The notes beneath the pieces are model-generated. The model ran no database searches. It worked only from the letters and a program-made list of their open reading frames with translations, and was not told where the DNA came from. Of a stretch of DNA of 64,000 bases, positions 22,277 to 34,500 are shown in pieces; within the stretch, counting starts at the first letter, position 1; every line of letters begins with the position of its first letter. The position numbers and the translations under genes were made by a program. Where the stretch lies: positions 3,450,123 through 3,514,122 of the forward strand of contig CM060172.1 of assembly GCA_030549775.1 (NCBI GenBank). Reading direction: 5' to 3'. This DNA is from Tamarix chinensis. Lineage: Eukaryota; Streptophyta; Magnoliopsida; Caryophyllales; Tamaricaceae.

Positions 22277-25200
22277 TGTAACACCTCCAAATTTTGAACA
22301 AAAAAATTGTTTTGAAGATCATGCAAATTTTTTTTATAAAAATAAAATTAGGGAATGACACTACCACATCAATAACGAGAGAAGCGTGATCAATGCCAAA
22401 CCTATTCTTGGTGCATGGAAAAATGGCATGGCTAAAAAAGAGTGCATGCTCTTATAATACGAGAATAGTAATAAATATGAGAATAACATAGATAAGAGTG
22501 ATAGTTATAATATCTAAATATGGGAACCAAAACCAAGAATTCAAATAACCTGAAAGAATAATACCATCCCAAAACAACGGAAAAACACATCAAGTGAGTC
22601 AGCTTAACTCTTAACAATAAAAATATAACTCTCAATCTCCAAGCAATGGCCAACTATAGGCCTATATCATCATCTTAAACATACTCTAGCTGAGAAACAT
22701 AACTTTATCAATTGTCCTTTGCTCCCAAGAACAGAAGCATGATCAGCACAATGACCACACAAATATAGTATCAATACAGTGAAGTACCGAAAAAATAAAA
22801 TACCATAAACGTTTTAAGGGCTTATACTATACATTGAAGTTACATAATATCATGGTATAATACTTGCTTAGAAAGCCCAACACATAGGATCATGGATAAC
22901 ACGTAACACATGGCAAGGCATATAGGGCATATATAACCATGAGTTCAAAAGTTAAAAAAATAAGCCACAAGGGTAAAATCCCATAATTTCAATATCCATC
23001 ATAGGATTAGTGTAGCATTGCAACTCCCACCACCACTACTTGCTAGTTCTAGGGGGCTTTATTGGAGATCTTCAACATTCACTACACCCAAGTACATAGT
23101 AAAGAGGGCTTATGCTAAATTTTAGATCTGCCCCAACTACCACAATAACGCTAGTGCCAAAAGGCTTTCCTTAAGGATCTTCAACATCTAGCACACTTGG
23201 GTGCCTAGGCTAGAGGGAACAGACAGTTCAATAGAACAAAATCATTGTCTATATCCAAGACTGGGACAAACATATGACCACAAATCCTCCCAATAATGCT
23301 ACTCCTAAAGGGTTTTTTCCTAGGGATATTTAACATCTAGCACCCTTCAGAACCTAGGCTACAGGGCATACTCTCACACAACACAATAATGCTAGTGCGA
23401 AGGAGTTTTCTCTAGATCTTCAACATCCACCACACTTGGGCACCTAGACTAAAGGGCATAAAAGATAACCAAACCCTATGTATGCACACTAGGAAGGAGT
23501 TTAAGAATCTATCATTAAGTATTGGCACCAAACAACAAACAAACACAATAGCCACCAAATTCGATGTTTAAAGGAAACATCAAACTCAACCCACACAAGG
23601 CACCACAATATTATCATTTTGATATCCATTAAATTTTAGTTAAATGTAGTTCAAATCATGATATAAATATTGTAATCACATGGAAAAGTTAAGATTCAAG
23701 TCTGAAAGAAATATCATCAAATAACATATAAGCATGGCAAGCTCAAGCACAATAATTAGATTTTTTGCCAAAACTAGTCAAGTAGTTTGGTTACACCAAA
23801 CCTGAGGGAAAAATAACACATCACAAAATTTATTGATTATTTATAGAAACCAATTGATAGGTTTAACCAAACTAGTCAATGTTTCTGAGCAATGTCCAAA
23901 ACCACTCTGGTCCAATGCCATCAATCGATATGTTAGGTAAACTGATTGACTACTCATAGAGACCATTCGATTACTTCATCATTAATTGATTAGTCAAGCA
24001 ACTGGTCAATGATGGCTAGTCATCATGCCACTATTCACACAACCATTCAAATGATTATAGAAAACCTATTGATTCATATGGGTGAAAAAAATCCCTTGGC
24101 CTACCATCCATACTTAGCATAAATTCACCAAACTTTCTGAATTTAGTCATCGCATGATTCTATGGCATAAAATACATAAAAATCCATACTCCACATATGA
24201 ATTCACATAAACCATGGTATAAATTTATACTAAAAAATATCATTCTTAAATTCCCTAAACTCATGCATAATATCAAAATACTCAAAACATGTTTGAATCT
24301 TCAAAGGTGAAAATTTTACCACATGTTTCAATCCAAGAACCTACTTGATATATTTAAATCATAGAAACATACCAACCACATGAAAATGCGACAAACAATA
24401 TAAGAACTTAATCATATTAGATATAAGAATGACTTGCCTTCAAGCAATTTTTCTGGTACAAAATACTCTTAACTTTATGGTTATACGAAATCCCTTGATT
24501 TCCTATGTCAATCAAGAATCAAAATAATTAAAACTCATTCACAAAACTTAATAAAAACCAAATTTGAATAAGAATAAGAAAATGACATAACTCAACCTTT
24601 CTCACAAAACAGGAGTCAAAGATGGAAAATCAAGATCTTCAAGCTTTCTCAAAACCTTAATCATTAAATGCTTAAGAGAAACAAGGTAAATATAAGGATA
24701 ATATTGGAAATATGAAGAAGAGTGAAGGGTTCAATCAAGGATGAGAAGTTAAGAGGCAAGCCTCTATTTTTCCCAATAGAAAAAAAAGGAAATTGAAGAA
24801 ATGATAAACACCTTGGAATTGTTTGCAAAAGGAATGGAAATAATCAACAAGTACATAAGTTTAGGTGTGAAAATGAATCACTAATGGATTGTAAACAATA
24901 CTTGGGTTGACATATCAAAGGGTAAGAGATAGAGAGAGAGAGACAGTAGCTTTGATTAAATTTGGGGGGACCAAAGTGTAAGAAAGTGAATGATGAGGGT
25001 GAGGGAGATGGAGTGATTTTAGATGGATGGTAGGGAGTAGATATGTAACACCCTAAAAAATTGCAACCGAAAATTTTTATTTTAGCAAAAATGTAATTAA
25101 AGCATGAAGGGTTGTTAATATTGTAATTGGAATAAGCCTAGATTACATACCATTCTCACATCAACTACAACGAAAAATTAAATTAGGATGCAAGACATAA

Positions 25201-26150
25201 TACACATAGAAAAAGGGTACTTTATAACATAAGTAAGAGGTTTGGAGTCTACTTCAAAAATGGAATCTAAAATACATAAATTAAATATTCGGGGAGAAAA
25301 TGAATAAAAGAAGGAAAAATTAGTTTAAAACAATAACCAAATAATATAGCTCTCCGAATCCCAACCCTATACATGATAAAAAAAATCACTCCACCCCGAT
25401 CAAAGAATCATAGGCAACATAATCATCTAGTAGGTCCTTATTGACCTACACATGGTCAAAAGGTATCTTTGCTCATAGAAATGAGTAGCACCCATAAGAA
25501 GGATGATCAATATGCTATATGTTGAGTAAGGTAATAATACAGTCAAGAAGGGTTACATGAGTTCATAAGATTACAAAAAGAGGTGACGTGCATATACAAT
25601 AATCTCATTGACGCCAACTTATTTATTTCTTTCCAAATTGTGCAATATTCACATTGAGTTCAGGGACCCCACTATTCTCAAACATTGGAACGGTAATAAA
25701 GTACAACCCTAGAGAAAGATACTCCTAACCACTATTCTCAATCGGTGGAATAGTTCTAATAATATACAACCCAAGGCAAAATGCTCCTGGCCATTATTTT
25801 TGTCCGAAGGAACGAACATGTACAACTGGTCTAAAATCATGTGGTATTTGACATTAAATGATTAGTATCATATCAAATGGTTAATTTAACTTGATATCAG
25901 GGACCCCAATATTCTCAACTAGTGAAACGGTAATATCAGTACAACCCTAGGGCAAAATGCTCTCGGCCACTATTCTCATCTAGTGGGATGGATAGGTATA
26001 ACTGATTTTGACTCATATAATCTTTGACTTTAAGTGATTAGTGTATTACCTATACTTTATTTATTTCAAGGTAATCACAATATCAAATACGCATACGCAT
26101 GCAAGTAACCATCCAAACACATATCCCAGAACATGTCATATTTCCCTTAG

Positions 26151-27110
26151 AAATCCTAATTTCACAAAACTACCATAAATTACTTCTCTAGTACTCATTT
26201 AGTCCCCAAATTCCATATCCAAGCTTATAATGTTGTTATGAATTACTTACTCAAAAATTGTGGTCTAAATCCCATGCCTTATACATGTAATAATATCCTA
26301 GTCCTAGGGTTACTATTTGGGTCTCCTACAAAATCTTAATTTCAAAAACCTAGCATAATCCCTTCTCTAGTACTCATTTAGTCCCCAAACTCCATACCTA
26401 AGACAACAATTTTGTTATTAACCATTAAATAAAAAATCATGGTCTAAATCCCACATCTTATACATGTAATAATAACCTACCTCCAAGGTTACTATTTGGG
26501 TCTCAAACAAAATCCTAATTTCACAAACCTAGCATAATCCCTGATCTAGTACTCATTTAGTCCCCAAATTCCATACCCAAGCTTATAATGTTTTTATTAA
26601 CCACTTCATGGTCACATGTCTTACATATGCGATAATAACTTACCTCTAGGGTAAGTATTCAGGTCTCCTATGAAACCCTATTTTCACAAAAGTAGTAAAA
26701 TCCCTTCTGTAGTATTCATTGAGTCCCTAAATTTCATACACAAGATTATAATGTTGTTATTAACCACTTACTCAAAAATCATGATCTAATTCTCATGTAT
26801 AACACATGCGATAATAACCTACCTCTAGGGGTTACTATTCGAATCTCCTACAAAATCCTAATTTCACAAATCTAGCATAATCCCTTCTCTAGTACTCATT
26901 TAGTCCCCAAATTCCATACCTAAGCTTAGAACGTTGTTCTTAACCATTTACTCAAAAATTATGGTCTAAATTCTATGTCTTACACATATAATAATAACAT
27001 ACCTCTATGGTTATTATTTAAGTCTCCTATAAAACTATAATTTCACAAACCTAGCATAATTCATACTCATATGACTCCCAAATTTGTATGCATACCCAAA
27101 AAGCCAACAT
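26151..27110. repeat. 180-bp tandem array inside SL-F
   Basis: Six units (the last partial) start at about 26151, 26331, 26510, 26673, 26853 and 27032, giving spacings of 180, 179, 163, 180 and 179 bp. Each opens AAATCCTAATTTCACAAA, continues with TAGTACTCATTTAGTCCCCA, then an ATCATGGTCTAAATCCCATG-type segment, and closes with an ACCTCTAGGGTTACTATT block. The fourth spacing is shorter because unit three lost about 17 bp in its middle. Confidence 0.92.
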
Positions 27111-28280
27111 TAACCTCATATTCAATTCTTAGTGCTAATGTCCAACTTTTCACACATATGATCACGGCTACAATCTAGGTTTTGTTATTCACACTTAGAG
27201 CCTTTACTCTCCTTTATTAGCCATAAACCATTCATTTTCACGTCAAATATTTCATACATTGCCCTTAACCTATTTTAAGCTAGTAATCCCTAAGGTACTC
27301 AAAATTCCACCTTTTAACCATGTTAAGCAAAATGCCCCTAAGCCACTAAAATACCTATCTTCCCCTTCATTGAATCACATGATTCCCAACATTAATGACT
27401 TTTTAACCTCCCCCACATCCCCTTTTCATGAAATGCATAAAATATATAAATACATCATATTCATCATAAGTCATATTTACACAAATTTCTTACCTTGTTC
27501 TTCCAACATGCAATACCACATAATATATAACACTAAAGTCAAGTAACATTTCATAAAATGTCATCACCACAAACAGAGATATACATTATAACACATAAAG
27601 CCCTATTTATGGCTTGTATCCTTACTAAATTGGCTCTAGTCTCTAAGCATGCAAGATCTACACTTTCTCCTCCACTACCACCAGAGTATCACCTATGTAT
27701 AAGAATATACAAATTTTAGACTTTTTAAATCTAAAAAAGATTAAGACAAAGAAGAGGGAAGAAAATAGAGGTAACTAAAGTGGGAAAGCTTGGGCAGGGT
27801 GGTTAACAGTTGTGTAGGAAAAGGGGTGGGGGAAGAGAAGTAAAGAAGGAGGAAAAGAGATGGATTGGTGTGGTAGTGATATTGGGTTGAGGTGCCTATA
27901 CAGTAGGGAGGGGAGGCCATGGCAAGGAGGGGGTTGCTGCCAAAATGGTGGTGATAAGGAGGGGGGAAAAGAGGGTTGGTAGCGGTGGTGGTTCATTGGC
28001 AGCAATAGATGTGGTTAGTTGTGGCTCTAGGTGTAGAGGAAGAAGAAGAGAAGAGGTCACAACAAGGAGGGAGTTAGAATCGTGAAAGCATAAGAGGGGA
28101 GGTTGACTAAGGTGATAGGAGACGACAAGAGTGGCTTAGCTAACAAATATGGTGACAACACTAATGAACCAAAATAAAGAAGAAGAAATGAGAAAATAGA
28201 GGAAGAGGGGGTAGGGGGTTGGGTGGCTCGTTGATGAGGGGAAGAAAGAGAGGAAGGGAAGGAAGGAGGGAGGCTTAAGG

Positions 28281-28292
28281 GGTATATATATG
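28281..28292 (-). promoter_or_regulatory. Candidate TATA box of SL-F
   Basis: Minus-strand ATATATATACC sits about 700 bp from the minus-strand LTR start, downstream of a strongly pyrimidine-rich stretch (28500-28790 read on the minus strand), the same arrangement as in CL LTRs. Confidence 0.45.
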
Positions 28293-29472
28293 TGATATGG
28301 TATTAGGAGAGGGAAGATGATAAGGGGCAAATGCAAAGGGGGTTTAGTGTGCATGGTAGGTAGGGAAAGGGGGTAAGGGAGCAGAGTGCAGGGGCACATG
28401 GGTGTAGGGACATAGGGGTTTAGGGAGGTATGGTAAGGCGACAGGTGGTATGGCATACATAGCGGGGGATACATGGCTGAGTGGGGTAAGGGGTATGTAA
28501 GTAAGGAAATGGTAAGTCTCTTTTTGGGATAGAATAGGAAACGAGAAAGGGGGATGAGGAGGACAACAAGTGGGAGAAAAAGGAGAGAAATAAAAAAATA
28601 AAAGGAAAGAAAAAAAAGAGAGGGGTGTATGGGTTGGACGCTGCCTAAGGGAGAAGAAGAAAAAAAATAGAAAATATGGAATTGGTGTAGCCTGAGAAGG
28701 AGAGAAAAGATAAAAATAAAAAGGAAGGAAAAGAAGGAAGAATGAAAAAGGAAAAAAGGAAGGATGAAAAGGAAAAAAAGGTTAAATTTTTTAGTGTAAA
28801 GTTTAGGTTTAGGTTTAGGGTTAAATTTTTGTATACGTAAATATAAAAATATTATCTATAAATTTTTTGGGGTTGGGGTTAGGTTAAAATAAAACCAAAT
28901 AAATTCAAATATTAGGAATTAGGTTAGGTTAACATGTTTGATAAATAAAAATTATAATTTTATAAGATTTTAAAGTATTACAAGATAAGTAAAGGTAGAT
29001 ATAAAGCTATCTCCATGCAGTCATGGATGCTAAAAGAGCGAGGAAAGTGAGCAAGAATGAGAGAAGCTGATAAATACCTCAAATTGCTTTTGGAGTTTTT
29101 TTTTGTTAAATAAACTCATGGAATAGTCTAAGACATGTGAAAATAATCCTATAGAATAAAAATATGCTTATTAACATAAATAGATTCTAATTATAAGCTT
29201 TCAAAAACATTGGAAAGATACTTGAAACAAAAAAAGTCCTAAAATCACAAGGCAACAAATCAATAGGTTTGGACAAACTTGCTGACTAGTTGATTGGGGA
29301 AAAATGTGACATCCTTTAAGCATACTGATTGATTATTTGATCAATCAATCGACTAGTACACCTACAACTCACTTTCCTATTATAATTTGAATCCCTTTTC
29401 AAGACCAATACTAATATTTTTTATATGAACATAAATATTAAATACATTTTTAAGAATTTTAGGAAGGGGTAT

Positions 29473-30209
29473 TGATAGATGAGATTTATTGATTATTTTC
29501 ATGTCTAAAAATATCATTTATCCCTCATTAATTCTATTAGATTTAATCTTTTCGTCGAGTTTTCCTCCTTTGAATAGATTTTACAGGAAAGAAAAGAATT
29601 AAAGAAATTCAAGGAGAAATAAATGAAAAGAAGAAATCAAGTAGAGAACAAATCAAGAAATGTTGCATCAAGGAGAGCGAAGTTGGAAAGGGAACAAATA
29701 CATCAAGAGAAGCTAAGCTGAAACTTTCAAAGGAATTGAGTGGAAAGATAAAAACATGGGGGTCCCGTGTTTCATAAACACAGGCCATGTTCATAATGCT
29801 ACCATTAATTGAATCTAGTGTTCATAACCTAGATTATTAAATGGGCATAAAAATAAATTGAGAGCATATTCAATTTATTAAGGTTGAGAGGAAGTATGGG
29901 AATTTGTTATTATGAGTATCCTAAGTCAACATTAAATTATTTAGAATCATTCTTCTTATCTGAATGTATGGCATTTTAATTCCATCACCAATTCATTCCT
30001 TCCCTAATTGTCAATTAGTGATTAAGATTTAGTACAATCGAATTTAGTATAAGAATCAATGAAATTGTATAAACGGGGTTATAACATCAATAGCAAAATT
30101 AGTGATTAAAACGTCATTCCTTGTGGGTTCGACTCCTTCTTGCCATATACTACGTATTTGGGAATTAGGATTTATTTATTAAATTTGTTGTGCATACGAC
30201 AATGCATCA
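29473..30209 (+). repeat. 5' LTR of Ath1, internally deleted
   Basis: This is 737 bp, from TGATAGATGAG to ATGCATCA. Compared with the 3' LTR it lacks 824 bp (40194-41017), with the word GTT at both breakpoints. The retained left part ends in a palindromic CCCGTGTTTCATAAACAC stretch. Confidence 0.93.
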
Positions 30210-30215
30210 AATTTT

Positions 30216-30230
30216 TGGCGCCGTTGCCGG
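30216..30230 (+). promoter_or_regulatory. Primer binding site, tRNA-Asp type
   Basis: TGGCGCCGTTGCCGG, six bases after the LTR end, is complementary to the 3' end of plant tRNA-Asp(GTC), the usual primer of Athila and several other plant gypsy elements. Confidence 0.92.
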
Positions 30231-30349
30231 AGATTGGCAATTATAATCTCTAGTTTTGTTTTTGTTGTGGTTTCTTATTTTAGTTTTGATAAATTCTTCA
30301 CGTGAACTCATCTAATCTTTGATTGTGTGAAATCTTCAGGCACTCATAA

Positions 30350-31840
30350 TTGAGATCATTTGCAATCGAGCATCAAGGACAATTTATTCCAGCCATAGAT
30401 CCAAACTCATCTTCTCCAATTGCAACTAGGACGAGAAGGAAGTTGGAACAAGCTAGTCAGATTCCATCACCTATTGAAGAAAGTTCCACAAATTTGGGAG
30501 AAGAAGACAATATAGAGGATTTGTGTAGTACACCTTGCTACATTAATCCACCGATGGCAGATCGAACTCTCAAGGAGCTAGCTGCTCCTGTCTTCAACCC
30601 TAATCTTTTATACATTAATTATCCTGCTGATAATGATACTTGTGAAATCAAACCTGGATTAATATGAGCCTTACCTATTTTTACAGGTTTTAGAGACAAC
30701 AATTCCATGGGTTCAGGCTGTTTTACCAACCCAAATAAATTTCTCAAGAAATTCCATATAGCTTGTTCTGGTATGAAACCGAATGGAGTAAGTGTAGAAC
30801 AACTTAAACTCAAAGCTTTTCATTTTGCTTTAGCTGATGCTGCTAAGGAATGGTTATATGATTTACTAGCGGGCTTAGTAAACACTCGGACTGATATGCA
30901 AAAGGTTTTCCTTGAAAAATATTTCCCTTCATCAAGAGCAACTAATATGAGAAAGGAAATATGTGGTATTAGGTAAGATGGAGGAGAATCTTTACATGAA
31001 TATTGGGAACGTTTCAAGAAATTGTGTGGTAGTTGTCCTAATCATCAAATTAGTGAACAATTATTAATACAATATTTTTACGAAGGTTTATCTCCTATGG
31101 ATCGCAATATGATAGATGCTGCTAGTGGTGGTGCTTTAGTTGATAAAACACCCATCGAAGCTAAAAGGTTAATTGCTAATATGGCATCTAACTCTCAATA
31201 TTGTAATAGGGGTAATACTTCTATGTCTCAACAGGTGAAAGAAACCAATATTGCTGAATTAAAAACACAAGTATCGAATTTGACAGCTCTTGTGGAAAGA
31301 GTTATAGGAGAAAAGATTCCTGCCAAGGTATGTGGAATTTGTTCTTTTACTGGTCATCCAATTGACATGTGTCCTACTTTGCAGGAAGAACAACAAGTAA
31401 ATGCCATTGGAGGACAACAATTACCAAAAAGGAATGATCCATTTGCTCCAACATATAATCCTGGATGGAAGGATCACCCGAATCTAAGGTATGGAAACAC
31501 TCAACAAAGTGGTAACTCATATTTCGGACCACAGATGTATCAAAATTAGCAAGGAGCAAATCCACCTCCCGGGTTTTTCCAAATTCCACCAAATCAGCAA
31601 AGACCACCATTTCAACCGATGCCTCCACCGCAAGTTCCACAACAATCGGGAGGTATGCCTTTGGAAGACTTGGTAAAATCTTTGGCTACCAATACATTAC
31701 AATTCCAACAAGAGACCAGAAATGGTATTAAGAATCTGGAAAATCAAGTGAGTCAAATAGTAGATTCCCTTGGAAAAATGCAAGCACAAGGCTCTTCAAA
31801 ATTTCCTAGCTAGACTGAAAGAAATCCTAAGGAAAATGCT
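30350..31840 (+). pseudogene. gag: Ath1 gag, broken
   Basis: This encodes the capsid/nucleocapsid polyprotein that packages element RNA. All pieces share one frame (30350-30667, 30707-30976, 31022-31549, 31619-31813). The first in-frame ATG is at 30554 (MADRTLKELAAP, an Athila-type gag start); an open frame begins earlier without ATG. The capsid part includes FHFALADAAKEWLYDL and GESLHEYWERFKKL. A CX2CX4HX4C zinc knuckle is at 31331-31372, and a Gln/Pro-rich tail follows. Nonsense codons at 30665 (TGA), 30974 (TAA), 31547 (TAG) and 31811 (TAG) interrupt it. Each stands one C-to-T change from Arg or Gln codons that fit the local context. Confidence 0.9.
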
Positions 31841-32580
31841 AGTGCTATCACAACTCGCAGTGGAAAACAATTGTCAGATCCAAGAAAAGTGAGTGAAGAA
31901 GATGATACAAGGAAAGAGCCAGATGAAACAATGGGTGAAGAAGAAATAAGTGAAGATTCACTACAAACGATGAAGAGTAAGTCACATTCTCCTATAAAAA
32001 TTCATGCTCCTTTTCCTAGCAGGTTGGCCAAAAACAAGAAGGTAAATCATGACAAGGAGATATTTGACATATTCAAGAAGGTAGAAGTTAACCTTCCTCT
32101 CATTGATGCGATCAAACAAGTACCCAGGTATGCAAAATTCCTTAAGAATTTGTGTACTAACAAAAGGAAAATTAATGAGAATGAGAAGGTAAGTGTGGGA
32201 GAAAATGTATCAGCAATATTGCAAAGAAAGCTTCCACCAAAGTGCAAAGATCTAGGTATTTTCACTATACCTTGCAAAATTGGAAACACGAGGTATGAAA
32301 AATGCATGCTTGACTTAGGTGCTTCAATAAATGTCATGCCTTTATCTATCTTTAACACCCTAAGTCTAGGTCCTTTAAAGGAAACTCATGTTGTTATCCA
32401 ATTGGCTGATAGATCTAACACATATCCTAAAGGGGTTATTGAAGATGTCTTAGTTCAGGTAAATGAGTTGGTTTTTCTGCAGATTTTTATGTATTAGATA
32501 TGCAAGATAATGGTTTAGTTAACCCCTCTCCTATATTGTTAGGGAGACCATTCCTAAAAACTTCAAAAAAAAAATTGATG
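31841..32580 (+). pseudogene. Ath1 protease, frameshifted
   Basis: Retropepsin-type aspartic protease that would cut Gag-Pol. Its catalytic motif LDLGASINVMP has the Asp codon at 32312-32314, and IPCKIGNTRYEKCMLDLG precedes it. The Athila-typical flap and the LLGRPFLKT segment (about 32538-32564) follow. The frame breaks by one lost base near 32476 (after GGTTTTT) and again in a 10-A run at 32565-32574, so the TAG at 32495 is a frameshift product and not a separate lesion. The Asn-Val-Met-Pro continuation is as expected for the Athila lineage. Confidence 0.88.
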
Positions 32581-32591
32581 TCCACAATGGA

Positions 32592-34500
32592 GTGTTAACC
32601 ATGGAATTTGACGGTGAAGTTATTAAATTTAACATATATGATTCTATGAGATATCCTGCAGATGGTGAAGAGGTATCTATGATTGATGTCATTGAGAATT
32701 TAACTAAAATGGTGTACCAACTATCGTCAGCTGATCCTTTGGAAATAACTTTGACACAAGGTATAGAAACTGATAGATTGGAAGAATTGAACAGATTGTA
32801 TGATGTTGAAGAAGAAATCAAGGAGGTAGTGGCTGCTTTGGGAACATGTCCTAGTAGAATTGGAAAATTTGTGGATTTGCCATTGACAGTGGATAGACCT
32901 ATACCTTCCATAGAACAACCACCTAAAGTGGAGTTGAAGCCTTTACCGGACCATATCAAATATGCATTCTTAGGAGATAAGAATACCCTTCCGGTTATCA
33001 TATCTAGTGAACTAACATCTAAACAAGAAGAAAATTTGATAAATGTGTTGAAGAAATACAAATCAGCTTTGGGATGGACAGTTGCTGATATTAAGGGTAT
33101 TAGCCCTTCAGTTTGTATGCATCGGATTTTAATGGAAGATGACGTGAAGCCAAGTAGACAAGTACAACGTAGGTTGAATCCGATAATGATGGAAGTTGTG
33201 AAGAAAGAGGTTTTAAAGTTGCTAAGTGTAGGAGTCATATACCCAATTTCTGATAGTAGTTGGGTAAGTCCGCTTCAGGTTGTCCCAAAGAAAACAGGAA
33301 TAAGAGTAGTGGAGAATGATAAAGGAGAGATGGTTCCTACTAGAGTTCAAAATGGTTGGAGGGTATGTGTTGATTATAGAAAGCTGAACTCCATGACTAG
33401 GAAAGATCATTTTCCTTTACCATTTATGGATCAAATGTTAGAACGGCTAGCGGGTCATGCTTATTATTGTTTTCTTGATGGTTATTCTGGATATGTGCAG
33501 GTTCCCATAGCTCCAGAAGATCAAGAGAAAACCACATTTATAGGTCCCTATGGTATGTTTGCGTATCAACGTATGCCATTTGGATTGTGTAACGCTCCAG
33601 CTACATTTCAAAGGTGTATGGTAAGTATACTTTCCGAATATCTGGAGAAAATTATCGAGGTATTCATGGATGATTTTAGTATTCATGGAGATACTTTTGA
33701 AGAATGCCTAGGTAATTTGACCCTTATCTTGAAAAGATGTTTGGAAACAAATCTTGTGCTAAACTCTGAAAATGCCACTTTATGGTCCAACAAGGAATAT
33801 TTTTGGGACATGTTATTTCAGCCAAAGGAATTGAAGTAGATAAAGCAAAAATTGATCTTATTTCTTCATTACCTTATCCATCAACTGTCAAAGATGTGCG
33901 ATCATTTTTAGGGCATGCCGGGTTTTACCGCCGATTTATCAAGGATTTTTCTAAAATAGCCCAACCATTATGCAAGCTTCTTCAAAAAGAAAAGGAATTT
34001 CAATTTGATGACGCATGCCAGAGATCATTTGACTATTTAAAGGAAAAATTGATAAGTGCACCCATTCTTCAACCACCTGATTGGAACTTCCCATTTGAAT
34101 TGATGTGTGATGCATCTAACTTTGCTGTTGGTGCGGTGTTAGGTCAAAGGATCGGGAAAGAGCCACACGTGATATATTATGCCTTACGCACATTGAATGA
34201 AGCTCAACTTAACTATACAACTACGGAAAAGGAGCTTCTTGCTATTGTCTTTGCTTTGGATAAATTTCGTTCTTATCTGTTAGGAACTAAAATAATTGTT
34301 TATTCTGATCATGCAACATTGAAATATTTGTTAGCAAAGAAAGAGGCAAAACAACGACTTCCTAGATGGATTCTTCTACTCCAAGAATTCAATATACGCA
34401 TTAAAGATAAGAAAGGAACAGAAAACGGAGTAGCAGATCATCTAAGTCGGTTAATCAAAGAAGTTGAAGTTGAAATACCTATCAATGAAGGATTTCCGGA
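32592..34500 (+). pseudogene. Ath1 reverse transcriptase and RNase H, one frameshift
   Basis: RT copies genomic RNA into DNA and RNase H removes the RNA strand. A 415-residue open stretch (32592-33839) has the RT fingers/palm with YPISDSSWVSPLQVVPKK, DYRKLN and the catalytic FMDD at 33663-33674 (residues 358-361). After one base is lost from an A run near 33770 (GAAAATGCC), the next open stretch (33782 onward) continues the thumb ([17 protein letters not shown]) and RNase H, whose first catalytic Asp is in [14 protein letters not shown] (codon 34109), followed by the TTEKELLA Glu and a SDHATLKYL Asp. All visible catalytic residues are kept. Confidence 0.93.

Larger units (their letters stand above)
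25044..28982 (-). mobile_element. SL-F: solo LTR, 3939 bp (TSD AGATA)
   Basis: It begins TGTAACACCCTAAAAAATTG at 25044 and ends AAGTATTACA at 28982, with perfect 5-bp target repeats AGATA at 25039-25043 and 28983-28987. It has no retroelement genes. A CCACTATTCTCAA...GGTGGAA module at 25670-25990 is a diverged relative of the CL module, so this is a sister LTR family. Minus sense is inferred from the TATA box at 28281-28292. Long open frames around 27775-28474 are low-complexity Pro/Ser-rich translations of a G/A-rich region and not genes. Confidence 0.88.

Noticed and set aside
22432..22653. Hydrophobic 73-codon minus-strand frame that could be a small membrane protein
   Set aside because: It lies within the TekA 3' LTR; the equivalent place in the other TekA LTR (about 61990-62200) is not open, and AT-rich sequence gives such frames by chance.
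27775..28474. Pro/Ser-rich minus-strand frames of 76 and 112 codons
   Set aside because: Low-complexity translation of the G/A-rich promoter-side block of SL-F; no homologous motif and no conserved start.
30216..30230. tRNA-Asp gene fragment
   Set aside because: Only 15 nt complementary to the tRNA 3' end, located just after an LTR: a primer binding site.
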